The position numbers were made by a program, and so were the translations under genes. Source: JBBRMQ01 sp038230775 (lineage in GTDB: Bacteria; Acidobacteriota; Thermoanaerobaculia; Gp7-AA8). Taken from it: DNA of 20,541 nucleotides. The notes under the pieces were generated by a model. That model saw only the letters and a program-made list of their open reading frames with translations. It was not told where the DNA came from and made no database searches. Position 1 is the first letter of the stretch. Each line of letters starts with the position of its first letter. Shown here in pieces: positions 14,162-20,541 of this stretch. The stretch is from contig JBBRMQ010000053.1 of assembly GCA_038230775.1 (NCBI GenBank), forward strand, positions 1 to 20,541, read 5' to 3'.

Positions 14162-15400
14162 TTATCTACGAATCTCGACGTCCACGGTGCTGTAGAGCGC
14201 GCGGGCAACATCGCTCGCCGGTTCCTGTCGCGGCGCGTCGCTGCCCTTGGCGACGTAGGTGATGTTCGTCGTCGCGCCGGCGCGCTCCAGCTCCGCGCGC
14301 AACGCGACGAGCTCCCGCTGCGCGATCGCCCGGTTCTGCGCCGGCGTGCCGCGCCGGAATTCGTGCGCGACGAGTTGGACCGGGTTGTTCGCCGAGAATC
14401 GCGCGAGCCACCGCAGCGAGTCCGCGCTCTCTTCGCGATCGATCGAGCCGTCTTCGTGGAAACGGATTCCGAACAACGAATAACGCCCGGCGCGGCGCAG
14501 GTAGCGCTCGCGCTCCTCGGCCTCAATCGGCGGCGTGGAGCACGCCGGCGATTTCTCGCCGAACCACGAGTCGCCGTTGAACAGAGGAATGGCTTCCTCA
14601 TGCCATTCGATGGCGTTGAAATGGCGTCCGTCAGGAGACACGGCGACGAACGCATATCCGTAATCGTTTCCGCGCGTCCAGTTGAATCGATAGCCGCGTC
14701 CGTCGAAGCCGCCGTCGAGCTGCATCGGAATCTTCCCCATCGTCGCCACGCCGGTCACGGACGATCCGTGGCGTTCGAATCGCGCGGTCGTGTCGTTCAG
14801 CGACCAGCATCCGGCGAGCTCACCGGGGTGAGGAGCTTCCAGCTCCGAACCGCCGACGAGGATCGACCGGATGCGAACCTCGCGTCCCGGCGTGACGCGA
14901 TCCACGATGGTCACGCGAAGGTGCGTCGCTTCGGAGGACGGGACGTCGAACCATTGCGGATCGATCGTCTCTTTTGACCCGATCGTGGCGATCTCCCGAA
15001 ACGTGACTCCGTCGCTCGAGCCCTCGAACATCACGTGCTTGACCGGAAGAGTCTCGTCGGTTCGGATGCCGACGCGATCGATCCGCGCCCGTGCCGGCAG
15101 CGCGATCGTCATGCTCTGGGGCAGGTCGTTCGGCGGCGGCAACCATACCGTTTGCGGATCGTCGTCGATTGCGCGCAGCGCGGATGAATCGAGCATCAGC
15201 TCGCCCGTCCTCGAAACGACCGTGTTGCCTCTCGCCAGGGAGACGATGCTCAGGCGATCGATCGTGTCATCCAACGGTTTCTCGCCGAGGGTGTGAAAGT
15301 GCATCGTCGATGTCGCGCGCGCCGGCGGAGCTTCCGGCGCCGGTTGTTTGTCGCAGCCGGCCGCGAGCGCGCAAAGCAGCACGACCAGCCCGCGTCTCAC
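14162..15400 (-). CDS. lipoprotein with discoidin-like and OmpA-like domains
   Basis: A 412-residue predicted outer-envelope lipoprotein. MRRGLVVLLCALAAGC is a textbook lipoprotein signal with lipidated Cys16. Residues about 65-185 read like a discoidin (F5/8 type C) domain: AIDDDPQTVWLPP, IDRVGIRTDE, FEGSSDGVTFREIATI, HLRVTIVD. Residues about 195-285 form a separate beta-rich segment with several Trp. Residues about 305-412 look like a divergent OmpA-type peptidoglycan-binding domain: GIRFHEDGSIDREESADSLR, an AHEFRRGTPAQNRAIAQREL stretch, and a final VDVEIRR. The usual GHTD signature is replaced by AHEF. Start GTG 15400 overlaps the glyS stop (GTGA), so the gene is translationally coupled to glyS. 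Domain names are by pattern only; function is unknown. Confidence 0.8.
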   Translation of the reverse strand: MRRGLVVLLCALAAGCDKQPAPEAPPARATSTMHFHTLGEKPLDDTIDRLSIVSLARGNTVVSRTGELMLDSSALRAIDDDPQTVWLPPPNDLPQSMTIALPARARIDRVGIRTDETLPVKHVMFEGSSDGVTFREIATIGSKETIDPQWFDVPSSEATHLRVTIVDRVTPGREVRIRSILVGGSELEAPHPGELAGCWSLNDTTARFERHGSSVTGVATMGKIPMQLDGGFDGRGYRFNWTRGNDYGYAFVAVSPDGRHFNAIEWHEEAIPLFNGDSWFGEKSPACSTPPIEAEERERYLRRAGRYSLFGIRFHEDGSIDREESADSLRWLARFSANNPVQLVAHEFRRGTPAQNRAIAQRELVALRAELERAGATTNITYVAKGSDAPRQEPASDVARALYSTVDVEIRR

Positions 15401-17454
15401 GCGCGATACTCGGCTCGGTTGACCACGATCTTCGTTACGTCGGCGATCCCGGAGGCAATGCCACCGATCTTGCGCAGGAGAGACATGCGGTTGCGTCGCA
15501 CCGATTCATCGTCGACCATGACCATCACCTCGTCGAAGAAGGTCTCGAGCTCCGGCGCCATGGCCGCGAAGGACTCGAGGGCGCGGCGATACTCCCGCTG
15601 ACTGACCATCTCCCGTACCTGGTCGCCAACCTCCGCGGCCAGAACGTTGAGGCGCCGCTCGATGTCGTTTTCCAGCTTCGCGTTCTGGACTGCGCCGCCG
15701 GTGAACCCCTCGGTGATGTTCGCGATGCGTTTGGCGGAGTCGAGAATGGAAAGGAAGTTGGCGTCGTCACGGATCGACTTCACCGCGGCGATGCGATCGA
15801 CGAGATCCGTGAGTGATGACTGCCAGCCGGCTTCCATCGCTGCAGCGATCTCGTCATACGCGAAGTTGTATTGGGAGGCCTCCAGGATCGTGCGCACGCG
15901 GTCAGCGAAGAACCCGAGCAGGTCGTCCTTAACGTCATTGCCGCCGGCGATCTCGATCAGACGATCGATGCCGGTCTTCACCTGGCGCATGTCGCGGTTG
16001 AGCAGGATCTGCACCACGCCCTGCGCGGCGCGGCGCAGCGCAAACGGGTCTTTTGATCCGGTCGGCTTCATTCCGATTCGGAAGAAACCGGTGAGAGTAT
16101 CGATCTTGTCGGCGAGGGAAACGATGCAGCCGGTGATGTTCCTCGGCAGCGGATCATCGAGGTTGCCGGGGAGGTAGTGGTCGTACACGGCTTGCCAGAC
16201 AGCTTCGCTCGCGCCTTCTTCTCTGGCATAGATGCCGCCGACGCGCCCCTGCAATTCGGTGAACTCCTTCACCATCTCGGTCCCGAGGTCGCATTTGCAG
16301 ATGCCGGCGGCGTCGGCCGCGTCTTTGGGATCGAGGCCGAGGTCCTCACTGACGGCGCGGGCGATGGCTTCGATGCGTTTTGTTTTGTCGAGGTAGTGGC
16401 CGAGCTTCTCCTGGAATTGCAAATGCGTGAGCGATTCGCGCCGGTCGCGCAATGGAATCTTGCGATCGACGTCGTAGAAAAACTTCGCATCAGCGAATCT
16501 CGCGTTTGTGACGAAGGCGTTGCCGTACGCGGCGTTGCCGTCGGGATCGGCTTCGTTGTCGATCACCGCGAGAAACGAATTGGTCAGGCGCTGGTTCGCA
16601 TCCCGGATCGGAAGCTGCTTCTGATGCACGCGCATGACGGTGACCAGAACTTCTTCGGGAAGCGCGAGGTATTCGGCACGGAACTCGGCGCGCAGCACGC
16701 CGGGATACTCGGTGAGGTACTGCCACTGGCCCCAGATCGCCGCGTCGACCGCTGGAGCGCCGTTGACCTGGTTGGCCAGGATGCGTGCTCGCTCAGCCAT
16801 CACGTGACGGCGCCGCATGGCGTCGACGACGACGCTCGCAAGCTCCAGCTTCGTCACGTAGTCGTTGTAGGTCGTCACCTCGATCGATTTTGGCGAAAGC
16901 GTGCGATGTCCCACAGTGCTGCTCGTCGACGCGATGCCGAAGATCTCGATCGCAAGCGGACGGCCGTCGTACATCGACACCACGCCGTGGATCGGGCGGA
17001 TGTACGAGTGTTCGCCTTGACCCCATCGCATCATCTTCGGCCAGCGCAACGACTGCACGATCTGCGGCACGCGCTGTTGAAGAATCGATTCCGCCGAACG
17101 TCCGGCAACACGGCGGCGGATGCGCACGTAGTCTCCGCCGTCCATGATGTCCGCCTCGGCAGCGCTGTTCTTGCGAAGAAACCCGGCCAACGCCTGTGTG
17201 GGCTTTCCGTCGGCGTCGAACGCTGCTTTTCGCGGTGGGCCTTTGACCTCTTCGTCGCGGTCGGCCTCGCGTTCAGGAACATCGGGCAGAAAGAAGAGAA
17301 TGCGGCGAGGCGTGGAGCTGATGCGGATCGAGTCCGCGTTTCCGGACAGGTCCGTGACGATCGTGGCCAGCTGCTGGCGCAGGGTGTTCTGCGCGGCGTC
17401 GTGCATCCACGCCGGAATCTCTTCGGTCAGGAGCTCGAAAAAGTACTCGGCCAT
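15397..17454 (-). CDS. glyS: glycyl-tRNA synthetase beta subunit
   Basis: The tRNA-binding subunit of the alpha2beta2 bacterial glycyl-tRNA synthetase. The 685 residues match the usual length. The N-terminus MAEYFFELLTEEIPAWM and TPRRILFF are typical. GPPRKAAFDADGKPTQALAG, MRWGQGEHSYIRPIHGVV and EYLALPEEVLVTVMRVHQK fit the body of the protein. The HD-like segment is SLADKIDTLTGFF followed by KPTGSKDPFALRRAAQG. The C-terminus is the DALR anticodon-binding region, with FFDEVMVMVDDESVRRNRMS. ATG 17454 follows the glyQ stop directly (TAGATG), with no gap. The stop overlaps the GTG of a lipoprotein gene by four bases. The three genes form one unit. Confidence 0.97.
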   Translation of the reverse strand: MAEYFFELLTEEIPAWMHDAAQNTLRQQLATIVTDLSGNADSIRISSTPRRILFFLPDVPEREADRDEEVKGPPRKAAFDADGKPTQALAGFLRKNSAAEADIMDGGDYVRIRRRVAGRSAESILQQRVPQIVQSLRWPKMMRWGQGEHSYIRPIHGVVSMYDGRPLAIEIFGIASTSSTVGHRTLSPKSIEVTTYNDYVTKLELASVVVDAMRRRHVMAERARILANQVNGAPAVDAAIWGQWQYLTEYPGVLRAEFRAEYLALPEEVLVTVMRVHQKQLPIRDANQRLTNSFLAVIDNEADPDGNAAYGNAFVTNARFADAKFFYDVDRKIPLRDRRESLTHLQFQEKLGHYLDKTKRIEAIARAVSEDLGLDPKDAADAAGICKCDLGTEMVKEFTELQGRVGGIYAREEGASEAVWQAVYDHYLPGNLDDPLPRNITGCIVSLADKIDTLTGFFRIGMKPTGSKDPFALRRAAQGVVQILLNRDMRQVKTGIDRLIEIAGGNDVKDDLLGFFADRVRTILEASQYNFAYDEIAAAMEAGWQSSLTDLVDRIAAVKSIRDDANFLSILDSAKRIANITEGFTGGAVQNAKLENDIERRLNVLAAEVGDQVREMVSQREYRRALESFAAMAPELETFFDEVMVMVDDESVRRNRMSLLRKIGGIASGIADVTKIVVNRAEYRA

Positions 17455-18348
17455 CTACGACGCGACCTCGCTGGAAGGGAGAAGCGGGAAGCCCATGGCA
17501 CGACGGCTTTCGAGGTATTGATTGGCGCAGCCCACCGCGAGATCGCGTACGCGCTTGATGACGCCGACGCGCTCGGTCACGCTGACCGCGCCGCGTGCAT
17601 CGAGGGTGTTGAAAACGTGGGAGCACTTCAGTGTCCATTCGTACGCGGGAAGAACGAGCTTTGCTTCGAGGCAGCGCTGCGCTTCGCGTTCGTACTGCTC
17701 GAACAGCGTCCAGTGCAGATCGACGTCCGCGACTTCGAAGTAGTACTTCGAGAACTCGAATTCGTCCTGCTGCCGCACCGGCCCGTACCCGAAGCCGCCA
17801 CCCCATTCGATGTCGAAGATGGAGCTCTTTCGTGAGAGGAACATCGTGATGCGCTCGAGGCCGTACGTGATCTCGGCGGAGATCGGGGCGAGGTCGATCC
17901 CGCCTGCCTGCTGGAAGTACGTGAATTGCGTGATCTCCATCCCGTCGAGGAGGACCTGCCAGCCCACGCCCCATGCGCCGAGCGTCGGCGACTCCCAGTT
18001 GTCTTCTTCGAATCGGATGTCGTGGCGTGTCAGGTCGAGGCCGAGGGCGCGCAGCGAGTCGAGATACATCGCCTGCACTTCGAGCGGAGAGGGCTTGAGG
18101 ATCACCTGAAACTGGTAGTGCTTGCCGAGCCGGAATGGGTTCTCGCCGTACCGGCCGTCGGCGGGTCGACGTGAGGGCTGCACATACGCGACGTTCCACG
18201 GCTCGGGGCCGAGGACGTGAAGAAACGTGGCAGGGTGCATCGTGCCGGCGCCGACTTCGAGATCGAGCGGTGTCTCGATCATGCAGCCGCGCTCGACCCA
18301 GAAACTCTGCAGTCGAAGAATCAGCTCCTGAAATGAGATGCGCGCCAT
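17455..18348 (-). CDS. glyQ: glycyl-tRNA synthetase alpha subunit
   Basis: The catalytic subunit that activates glycine and charges tRNA-Gly. The 297 residues compare with about 303 in E. coli. Family landmarks are FQELILRLQSFWVERGCMI, EVGAGTMHPATFLHVLGPEP, YVQPSRRPADGRYGENPFR and YQFQVILKPSP. GIDLAPISAEITYGLERI and the C-terminal CSHVFNTLDARGAVSVTER are also typical. ATG 18348 gives the standard N-terminus; the frame stays open upstream only through a repeat region. A consensus TATAAT ends nine bases before the ATG, leaving almost no room for a leader or a Shine-Dalgarno. The gene abuts glyS with no gap. Confidence 0.97.
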   Translation of the reverse strand: MARISFQELILRLQSFWVERGCMIETPLDLEVGAGTMHPATFLHVLGPEPWNVAYVQPSRRPADGRYGENPFRLGKHYQFQVILKPSPLEVQAMYLDSLRALGLDLTRHDIRFEEDNWESPTLGAWGVGWQVLLDGMEITQFTYFQQAGGIDLAPISAEITYGLERITMFLSRKSSIFDIEWGGGFGYGPVRQQDEFEFSKYYFEVADVDLHWTLFEQYEREAQRCLEAKLVLPAYEWTLKCSHVFNTLDARGAVSVTERVGVIKRVRDLAVGCANQYLESRRAMGFPLLPSSEVAS

Positions 18349-18357
18349 CGGCGGCGG

Positions 18358-18363
18358 ATTATA
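18358..18363 (-). promoter_or_regulatory. -10 box TATAAT of glyQ
   Basis: A perfect TATAAT on the minus strand, nine bases from the glyQ ATG. Transcription would be expected to begin about two to four bases before the start codon. No -35 hexamer is recognisable at 16-18 bases upstream, where the sequence is GC-rich alternating repeat. Confidence 0.6.
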
Positions 18364-18398
18364 TGTGCGCGCCTTCTTGTGCGCGCCTCGCGGCGCGC
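18364..18398. repeat. GC-rich direct and inverted repeats upstream of glyQ
   Basis: TGTGCGCGCC occurs twice (18364-18373 and 18379-18388, the second ending one base differently). The second copy is followed by a perfect 7-bp hairpin, GCGCGCC (18381-18387) with GGCGCGC (18392-18398), with loop TCGC. It sits exactly where a -35 region for glyQ would be. Confidence 0.6.
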
Positions 18399-18440
18399 GT
18401 TGACGGTTGACGGTTGACGGTTGACGGTGAACGGTTGACG
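18399..18440 (+). repeat. six tandem copies of GTTGACG
   Basis: Units of 7 bp run without gaps from 18399. Units 1-4 and 6 are GTTGACG and unit 5 is GTGAACG. An inverted partner, GTCAACCG, lies at 18473-18480, so a hairpin with the array is possible. The array lies between glyQ and the convergently oriented end of the minus-strand lipoprotein gene upstream of it. Confidence 0.9.
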
Positions 18441-18499
18441 GAGAAAACCGTGCGCCCGGGGTTCCGTCGACTGTCAACCGACAACGCGCCGAAGGCGCA

Positions 18500-19036
18500 C
18501 TACTGCCCCTGGGTTCCGGTTGCCGTCGTGTCGGTGGAGGGCGGAGGCGTCGGTGGTGGCGGCGCTTCTTTCGGCTTCGGATCGGCCGATGGCGGAGCAG
18601 TGGCCGTCGTCGTCGGAGCGTTCGCTTCGGGCGCGGCGGTGGAGGTCGAGTCGGATGTAGAGCTCGACGACATCGGCGCTGCAGACGGCTCGGTTCGCGT
18701 CTCCGTGGTTTTCACGGGTGTCGGTTTCGGCTCGGCATACGAGGGCGGCGGGGTGGTCGGGAAGGAGCTCGCGACAGTACTCGGCGCGGTTGATGTCGCG
18801 GTCGGAGCCGCGTTCGGCAGTGTGAAGTTCGTTGTGGTATCGGCTGCCGTGTCGGTGATCGGCGGCATCGTCGACGGCGCGGGCGTTTCGCCCGGCGCGG
18901 TGATCGTGGAGGTGGACCCGCTGGCCGATCCCTCCTGCACGACGTCGTACTGCTGCTGGCCTCGCTGCATCGTGCCGGTCTTGCGGCTGCAGGCGAGGGC
19001 CAGGGCCACAATCAGGAGCATCCGCTTGCGGTTCAT
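18500..19036 (-). CDS. Ser/Thr/Pro-rich lipoprotein, unknown function
   Basis: A 178-residue predicted lipoprotein. MNRKRMLLIVALALAC is a lipoprotein signal with lipobox LALAC at Cys16. The mature chain is low-complexity: Thr/Ser/Ala/Pro throughout, with a proline run near the C-terminus (KEAPPPPTPPPSTD). That suggests a disordered, possibly wall-spanning or glycosylated linker rather than an enzyme. ATG 19036 is chosen because codons upstream lack any signal; ATG 19021 is an alternative that keeps the lipobox. No Shine-Dalgarno is visible. It is divergent from the Rrf2 gene across 120 bases that contain the Rrf2 operator. The opposite strand is also open for 208 codons, but that frame has no signal or family match. 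Confidence 0.7.
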   Translation of the reverse strand: MNRKRMLLIVALALACSRKTGTMQRGQQQYDVVQEGSASGSTSTITAPGETPAPSTMPPITDTAADTTTNFTLPNAAPTATSTAPSTVASSFPTTPPPSYAEPKPTPVKTTETRTEPSAAPMSSSSTSDSTSTAAPEANAPTTTATAPPSADPKPKEAPPPPTPPPSTDTTATGTQGQ

Positions 19037-19115
19037 TTGAAAGATTGAAGTCGCATGTTGTGTGCCAGTGAGGGCCCGGATTTTGCCCCGCGGAAGAGAC
19101 GACGGAAACGAGCTG

Positions 19116-19143
19116 TTGACAATCAGTACCACTCTGGTACAGT
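19116..19143 (+). promoter_or_regulatory. sigma70-type promoter of the Rrf2-suf operon
   Basis: A perfect -35 TTGACA (19116-19121), a 16-base spacer and a -10 TACAGT (19138-19143). The start codon follows 13 bases later, so the leader would be only about six bases. It is the only complete -35/-10 pair that I find convincing in the window. Confidence 0.75.
19126..19140 (+). promoter_or_regulatory. palindromic operator overlapping the Rrf2 promoter
   Basis: GTACCA-CTC-TGGTAC, a perfect 6+3+6 palindrome filling the promoter spacer and covering the first three bases of the -10 box. Such a position blocks RNA polymerase when occupied. The obvious candidate is the Rrf2-family repressor encoded just downstream, by autoregulation as known for IscR and SufR. 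The binding partner is inferred. Confidence 0.7.
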
Positions 19144-19156
19144 TTCGCGCCCAACG

Positions 19157-19621
19157 ATGCTTAAGATCTCAAAACTCACGGATTACGGCCTGCTCGCGAC
19201 GATGTATCTGGCGCGGAAGCAGGGCGAAGTGGTGTCCGCGCGGGAGGTGGCCGAGTTTTACCATCTGCCCCTCCCGATGATCACCAAAGTGCTGAAGGCC
19301 CTGCATCACGGCGGATTCGTCGAGTCGCGCCGTGGCGTGGCCGGCGGCTACACCTTCGCCGGCGACCCCACGGCCATCACGCTCGGGCAGCTGCTCGATC
19401 TGCTCGAGGGGCCGTGGGACCTGGTCGAGTGTGAGTCCACCAACGATTCCGGCAGCGCCATCTGCTCGATTCGCACCGCGTGCCCGTCACGCCGGTTCAT
19501 GTCGGGCATCAACCGCGCGATCAAGTCCGCATTCGACCAGATCACGCTCGCCGATCTGGCGCGAGGCGAGATGCCGATGAGCGTCGACAAGAAAATGTTC
19601 GCGGCAATGGAGACCATGTGA
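19157..19621 (+). CDS. Rrf2-family Fe-S regulator of the suf operon
   Basis: A 154-residue transcription factor of the Rrf2 (IscR/SufR) family. MLKISKLTDYGLLATMYLAR and the winged helix with ITKVLKALHHGGFVESRRGVAGGY are typical. Three cysteines, C92, C103 and C109, match the cluster-binding triplet of IscR (C92, C98, C104), though the first gap is 10 residues rather than 5. ATG 19157 is chosen because it begins the conserved helix and lies just after a clear promoter; the frame open upstream from 19055 would cross that promoter. It likely senses Fe-S status and represses its own operon through the palindrome at 19126-19140. Its TGA overlaps the sufB GTG (GTGA). It resembles the regulators encoded directly before sufB in Xanthomonas-type suf operons. 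Confidence 0.92.
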   Translation: MLKISKLTDYGLLATMYLARKQGEVVSAREVAEFYHLPLPMITKVLKALHHGGFVESRRGVAGGYTFAGDPTAITLGQLLDLLEGPWDLVECESTNDSGSAICSIRTACPSRRFMSGINRAIKSAFDQITLADLARGEMPMSVDKKMFAAMETM

Positions 19622-20541
19622 GCAGTACGATCGAACAACTCGCGAATCAGGATTACAAGTACGGGTTCGTCACCGACATCGAGTCGGACGTCGCCCCTCC
19701 CGGTCTGAACGAAGACATCGTCCGGCTGATCTCCTCGAAGAAGGCCGAGCCCGAGTGGCTCCTCGACTGGCGCCTCAAGGCCTTCCGTCACTGGCTGACG
19801 ATGAAGGAGCCCGAGTGGTCGAACGTTCACTACAACAAGATCGACTATCAATCGATCCGCTACTACTCCGCGCCGAAGCAGAAGAAGAAACTCAATTCGC
19901 TCGATGAAGTTGATCCGGAGCTTCGCGCGACGTTCGAGAAGCTCGGCATCTCGCTGGAGGAGCAGAAGCGTCTGAGCGGAGTGGCGGTCGACGCGGTGTT
20001 CGACAGCGTTTCAGTGGCGACCACCTTCCGGGCGGAGCTGGCGAAGCTCGGCATCATCTTCTGTTCGTTCTCCGACGCGGTCAAAGACCACCCCGATCTC
20101 GTTCGCAAGTATCTGGGTTCCGTCGTTCCGTACACAGACAACTTCTTCGCGACGCTGAACTCGGCGGTCTTCAGTGACGGCTCGTTCTGCTACATCCCGA
20201 GAGGCGTACGCTGTCCGATGGAGTTGTCGACGTACTTCCGCATCAACTCCGCGGGCACCGGTCAGTTCGAGCGCACGCTGATCGTCGCGGATGAGGGCTC
20301 AACCGTGAGCTACCTCGAAGGATGCACCGCGCCGATGCGCGACGAGAACCAGCTGCACGCTGCGGTCGTCGAGCTCGTGGCGCTCGACAACGCGACCATC
20401 AAGTATTCAACGGTGCAGAACTGGTATCCCGGCGACAAGGAAGGCAAAGGCGGCATCTTCAACTTCGTCACCAAGCGCGGCAAGGCGTTCAAGAACGCCA
20501 AGGTGTCCTGGACGCAGGTGGAGACCGGCTCGGCGATCACC
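19618..20541 (+). CDS. sufB: Fe-S cluster assembly protein SufB (3' end outside window)
   Basis: The scaffold subunit of the SufBC2D complex, which builds Fe-S clusters with sulfur from SufS/SufE. The frame starts at GTG 19618 and is open to the right edge: 308 residues, about two thirds of the protein. Landmarks are YKYGFVTDIESD, PEWLLDWRLKAFRHW, CYIPRGVRCPMELSTYFRIN, YLEGCTAPMRDENQLHAA (Cys235, corresponding to the functionally important Cys254 of E. coli SufB) and the terminal VSWTQVETGSAIT. The start codon overlaps the regulator's stop by four bases, so translation is coupled. The rest of the suf operon (sufC, D, S) is expected beyond the window. The assignment is secure. Confidence 0.96.
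   Translation, partial: MSSTIEQLANQDYKYGFVTDIESDVAPPGLNEDIVRLISSKKAEPEWLLDWRLKAFRHWLTMKEPEWSNVHYNKIDYQSIRYYSAPKQKKKLNSLDEVDPELRATFEKLGISLEEQKRLSGVAVDAVFDSVSVATTFRAELAKLGIIFCSFSDAVKDHPDLVRKYLGSVVPYTDNFFATLNSAVFSDGSFCYIPRGVRCPMELSTYFRINSAGTGQFERTLIVADEGSTVSYLEGCTAPMRDENQLHAAVVELVALDNATIKYSTVQNWYPGDKEGKGGIFNFVTKRGKAFKNAKVSWTQVETGSAIT

Noticed and set aside
16177..17835. 552-codon open frame on the plus strand
   Set aside because: It lies wholly antisense to glyS and glyQ, which have unmistakable family sequence. Long antisense frames are expected at this GC content, and its translation shows no domain.
18399..18440. Tandem repeats as a CRISPR array
   Set aside because: The units are 7 bp and contiguous, with no spacers and no cas genes nearby.
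18414..19040. 208-codon Gly/Val-rich plus-strand frame
   Set aside because: It mirrors the Thr/Pro/Ala-rich lipoprotein on the other strand, which has a proper lipobox. The plus frame starts inside the heptamer array and has no export or ribosome signal.

Overview
The window is a GC-rich, densely coding stretch of a bacterial chromosome. It holds 18 protein-coding genes I can support (two cut by the window edges), one good small-ORF candidate, and a family of dispersed palindromic repeats. The set looks like an Acidobacteriota-type or similar GC-rich Gram-negative genome. The grounds are alpha2beta2 glycyl-tRNA synthetase, SelB, pyruvate phosphate dikinase, an Rrf2-suf operon, several proline/alanine-rich lipoproteins or exported proteins, and repeats of the 'GTCATCCTGAGCG ... 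CGCTCGGGATGAC' kind. That taxonomic reading is an inference from style, not a measured placement. No phage, IS, CRISPR, rRNA or tRNA was seen.

Layout. (1) 1-2396 (+): the 3' part of polA, overlapped by a DUF4412-like lipoprotein gene whose 3' end runs antisense into selB. (2) 2290-5111 (-): a DUF72/YecE gene, then selB, with a palindromic repeat between them that supplies the DUF72 stop codon. (3) 5112-5765 (+): a structured leader, a two-zinc-ribbon small protein and a clear intrinsic terminator. (4) 5805-7941 (+): a cysteine synthase/cystathionine beta-synthase gene and a cystathionine gamma-synthase/lyase gene (transsulfuration pair), separated by an AT-rich hairpin element. (5) 7943-8167: one intact and one decayed palindromic repeat. 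(6) 8204-9855 (+): plsY-gpsA, a phospholipid-precursor operon with overlapping stop and start. (7) 9856-10744: an Arg-rich 47-codon ORF candidate (+) and a secreted Ala/Pro-rich protein (-). (8) 10745-11320 (+): a DedA-family membrane protein, convergent and overlapping with ppdK. (9) 11308-18348 (-): glyQ-glyS-lipoprotein, tightly coupled, then a palindromic repeat and ppdK. (10) 18349-19036: heptamer tandem repeats and a Ser/Thr/Pro-rich lipoprotein (-). (11) 19116-20541 (+): an Rrf2-family regulator with its promoter and a palindromic operator, coupled to sufB, which runs off the right edge.

The genes are mostly housekeeping: DNA repair synthesis, selenocysteine decoding, sulfur amino acids, phospholipid precursors, PEP/pyruvate interconversion, Gly-tRNA charging and Fe-S assembly. 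I did not find a new multi-gene defence or mobile system. The most unusual signal is sequence-level. By eye, the Leu codon TTA occurs only five times in about 6,400 recognised codons, and every time inside the heptamer GTTAGGC. A sixth copy lies between genes. This looks like a genome-wide oligonucleotide motif. Other points worth checking are the palindrome family with conserved tips and variable but self-complementary interiors, -10 boxes placed so close to start codons that mRNAs may be leaderless, and a lipoprotein joining a discoidin-like to an OmpA-like domain, translationally coupled to glyS.
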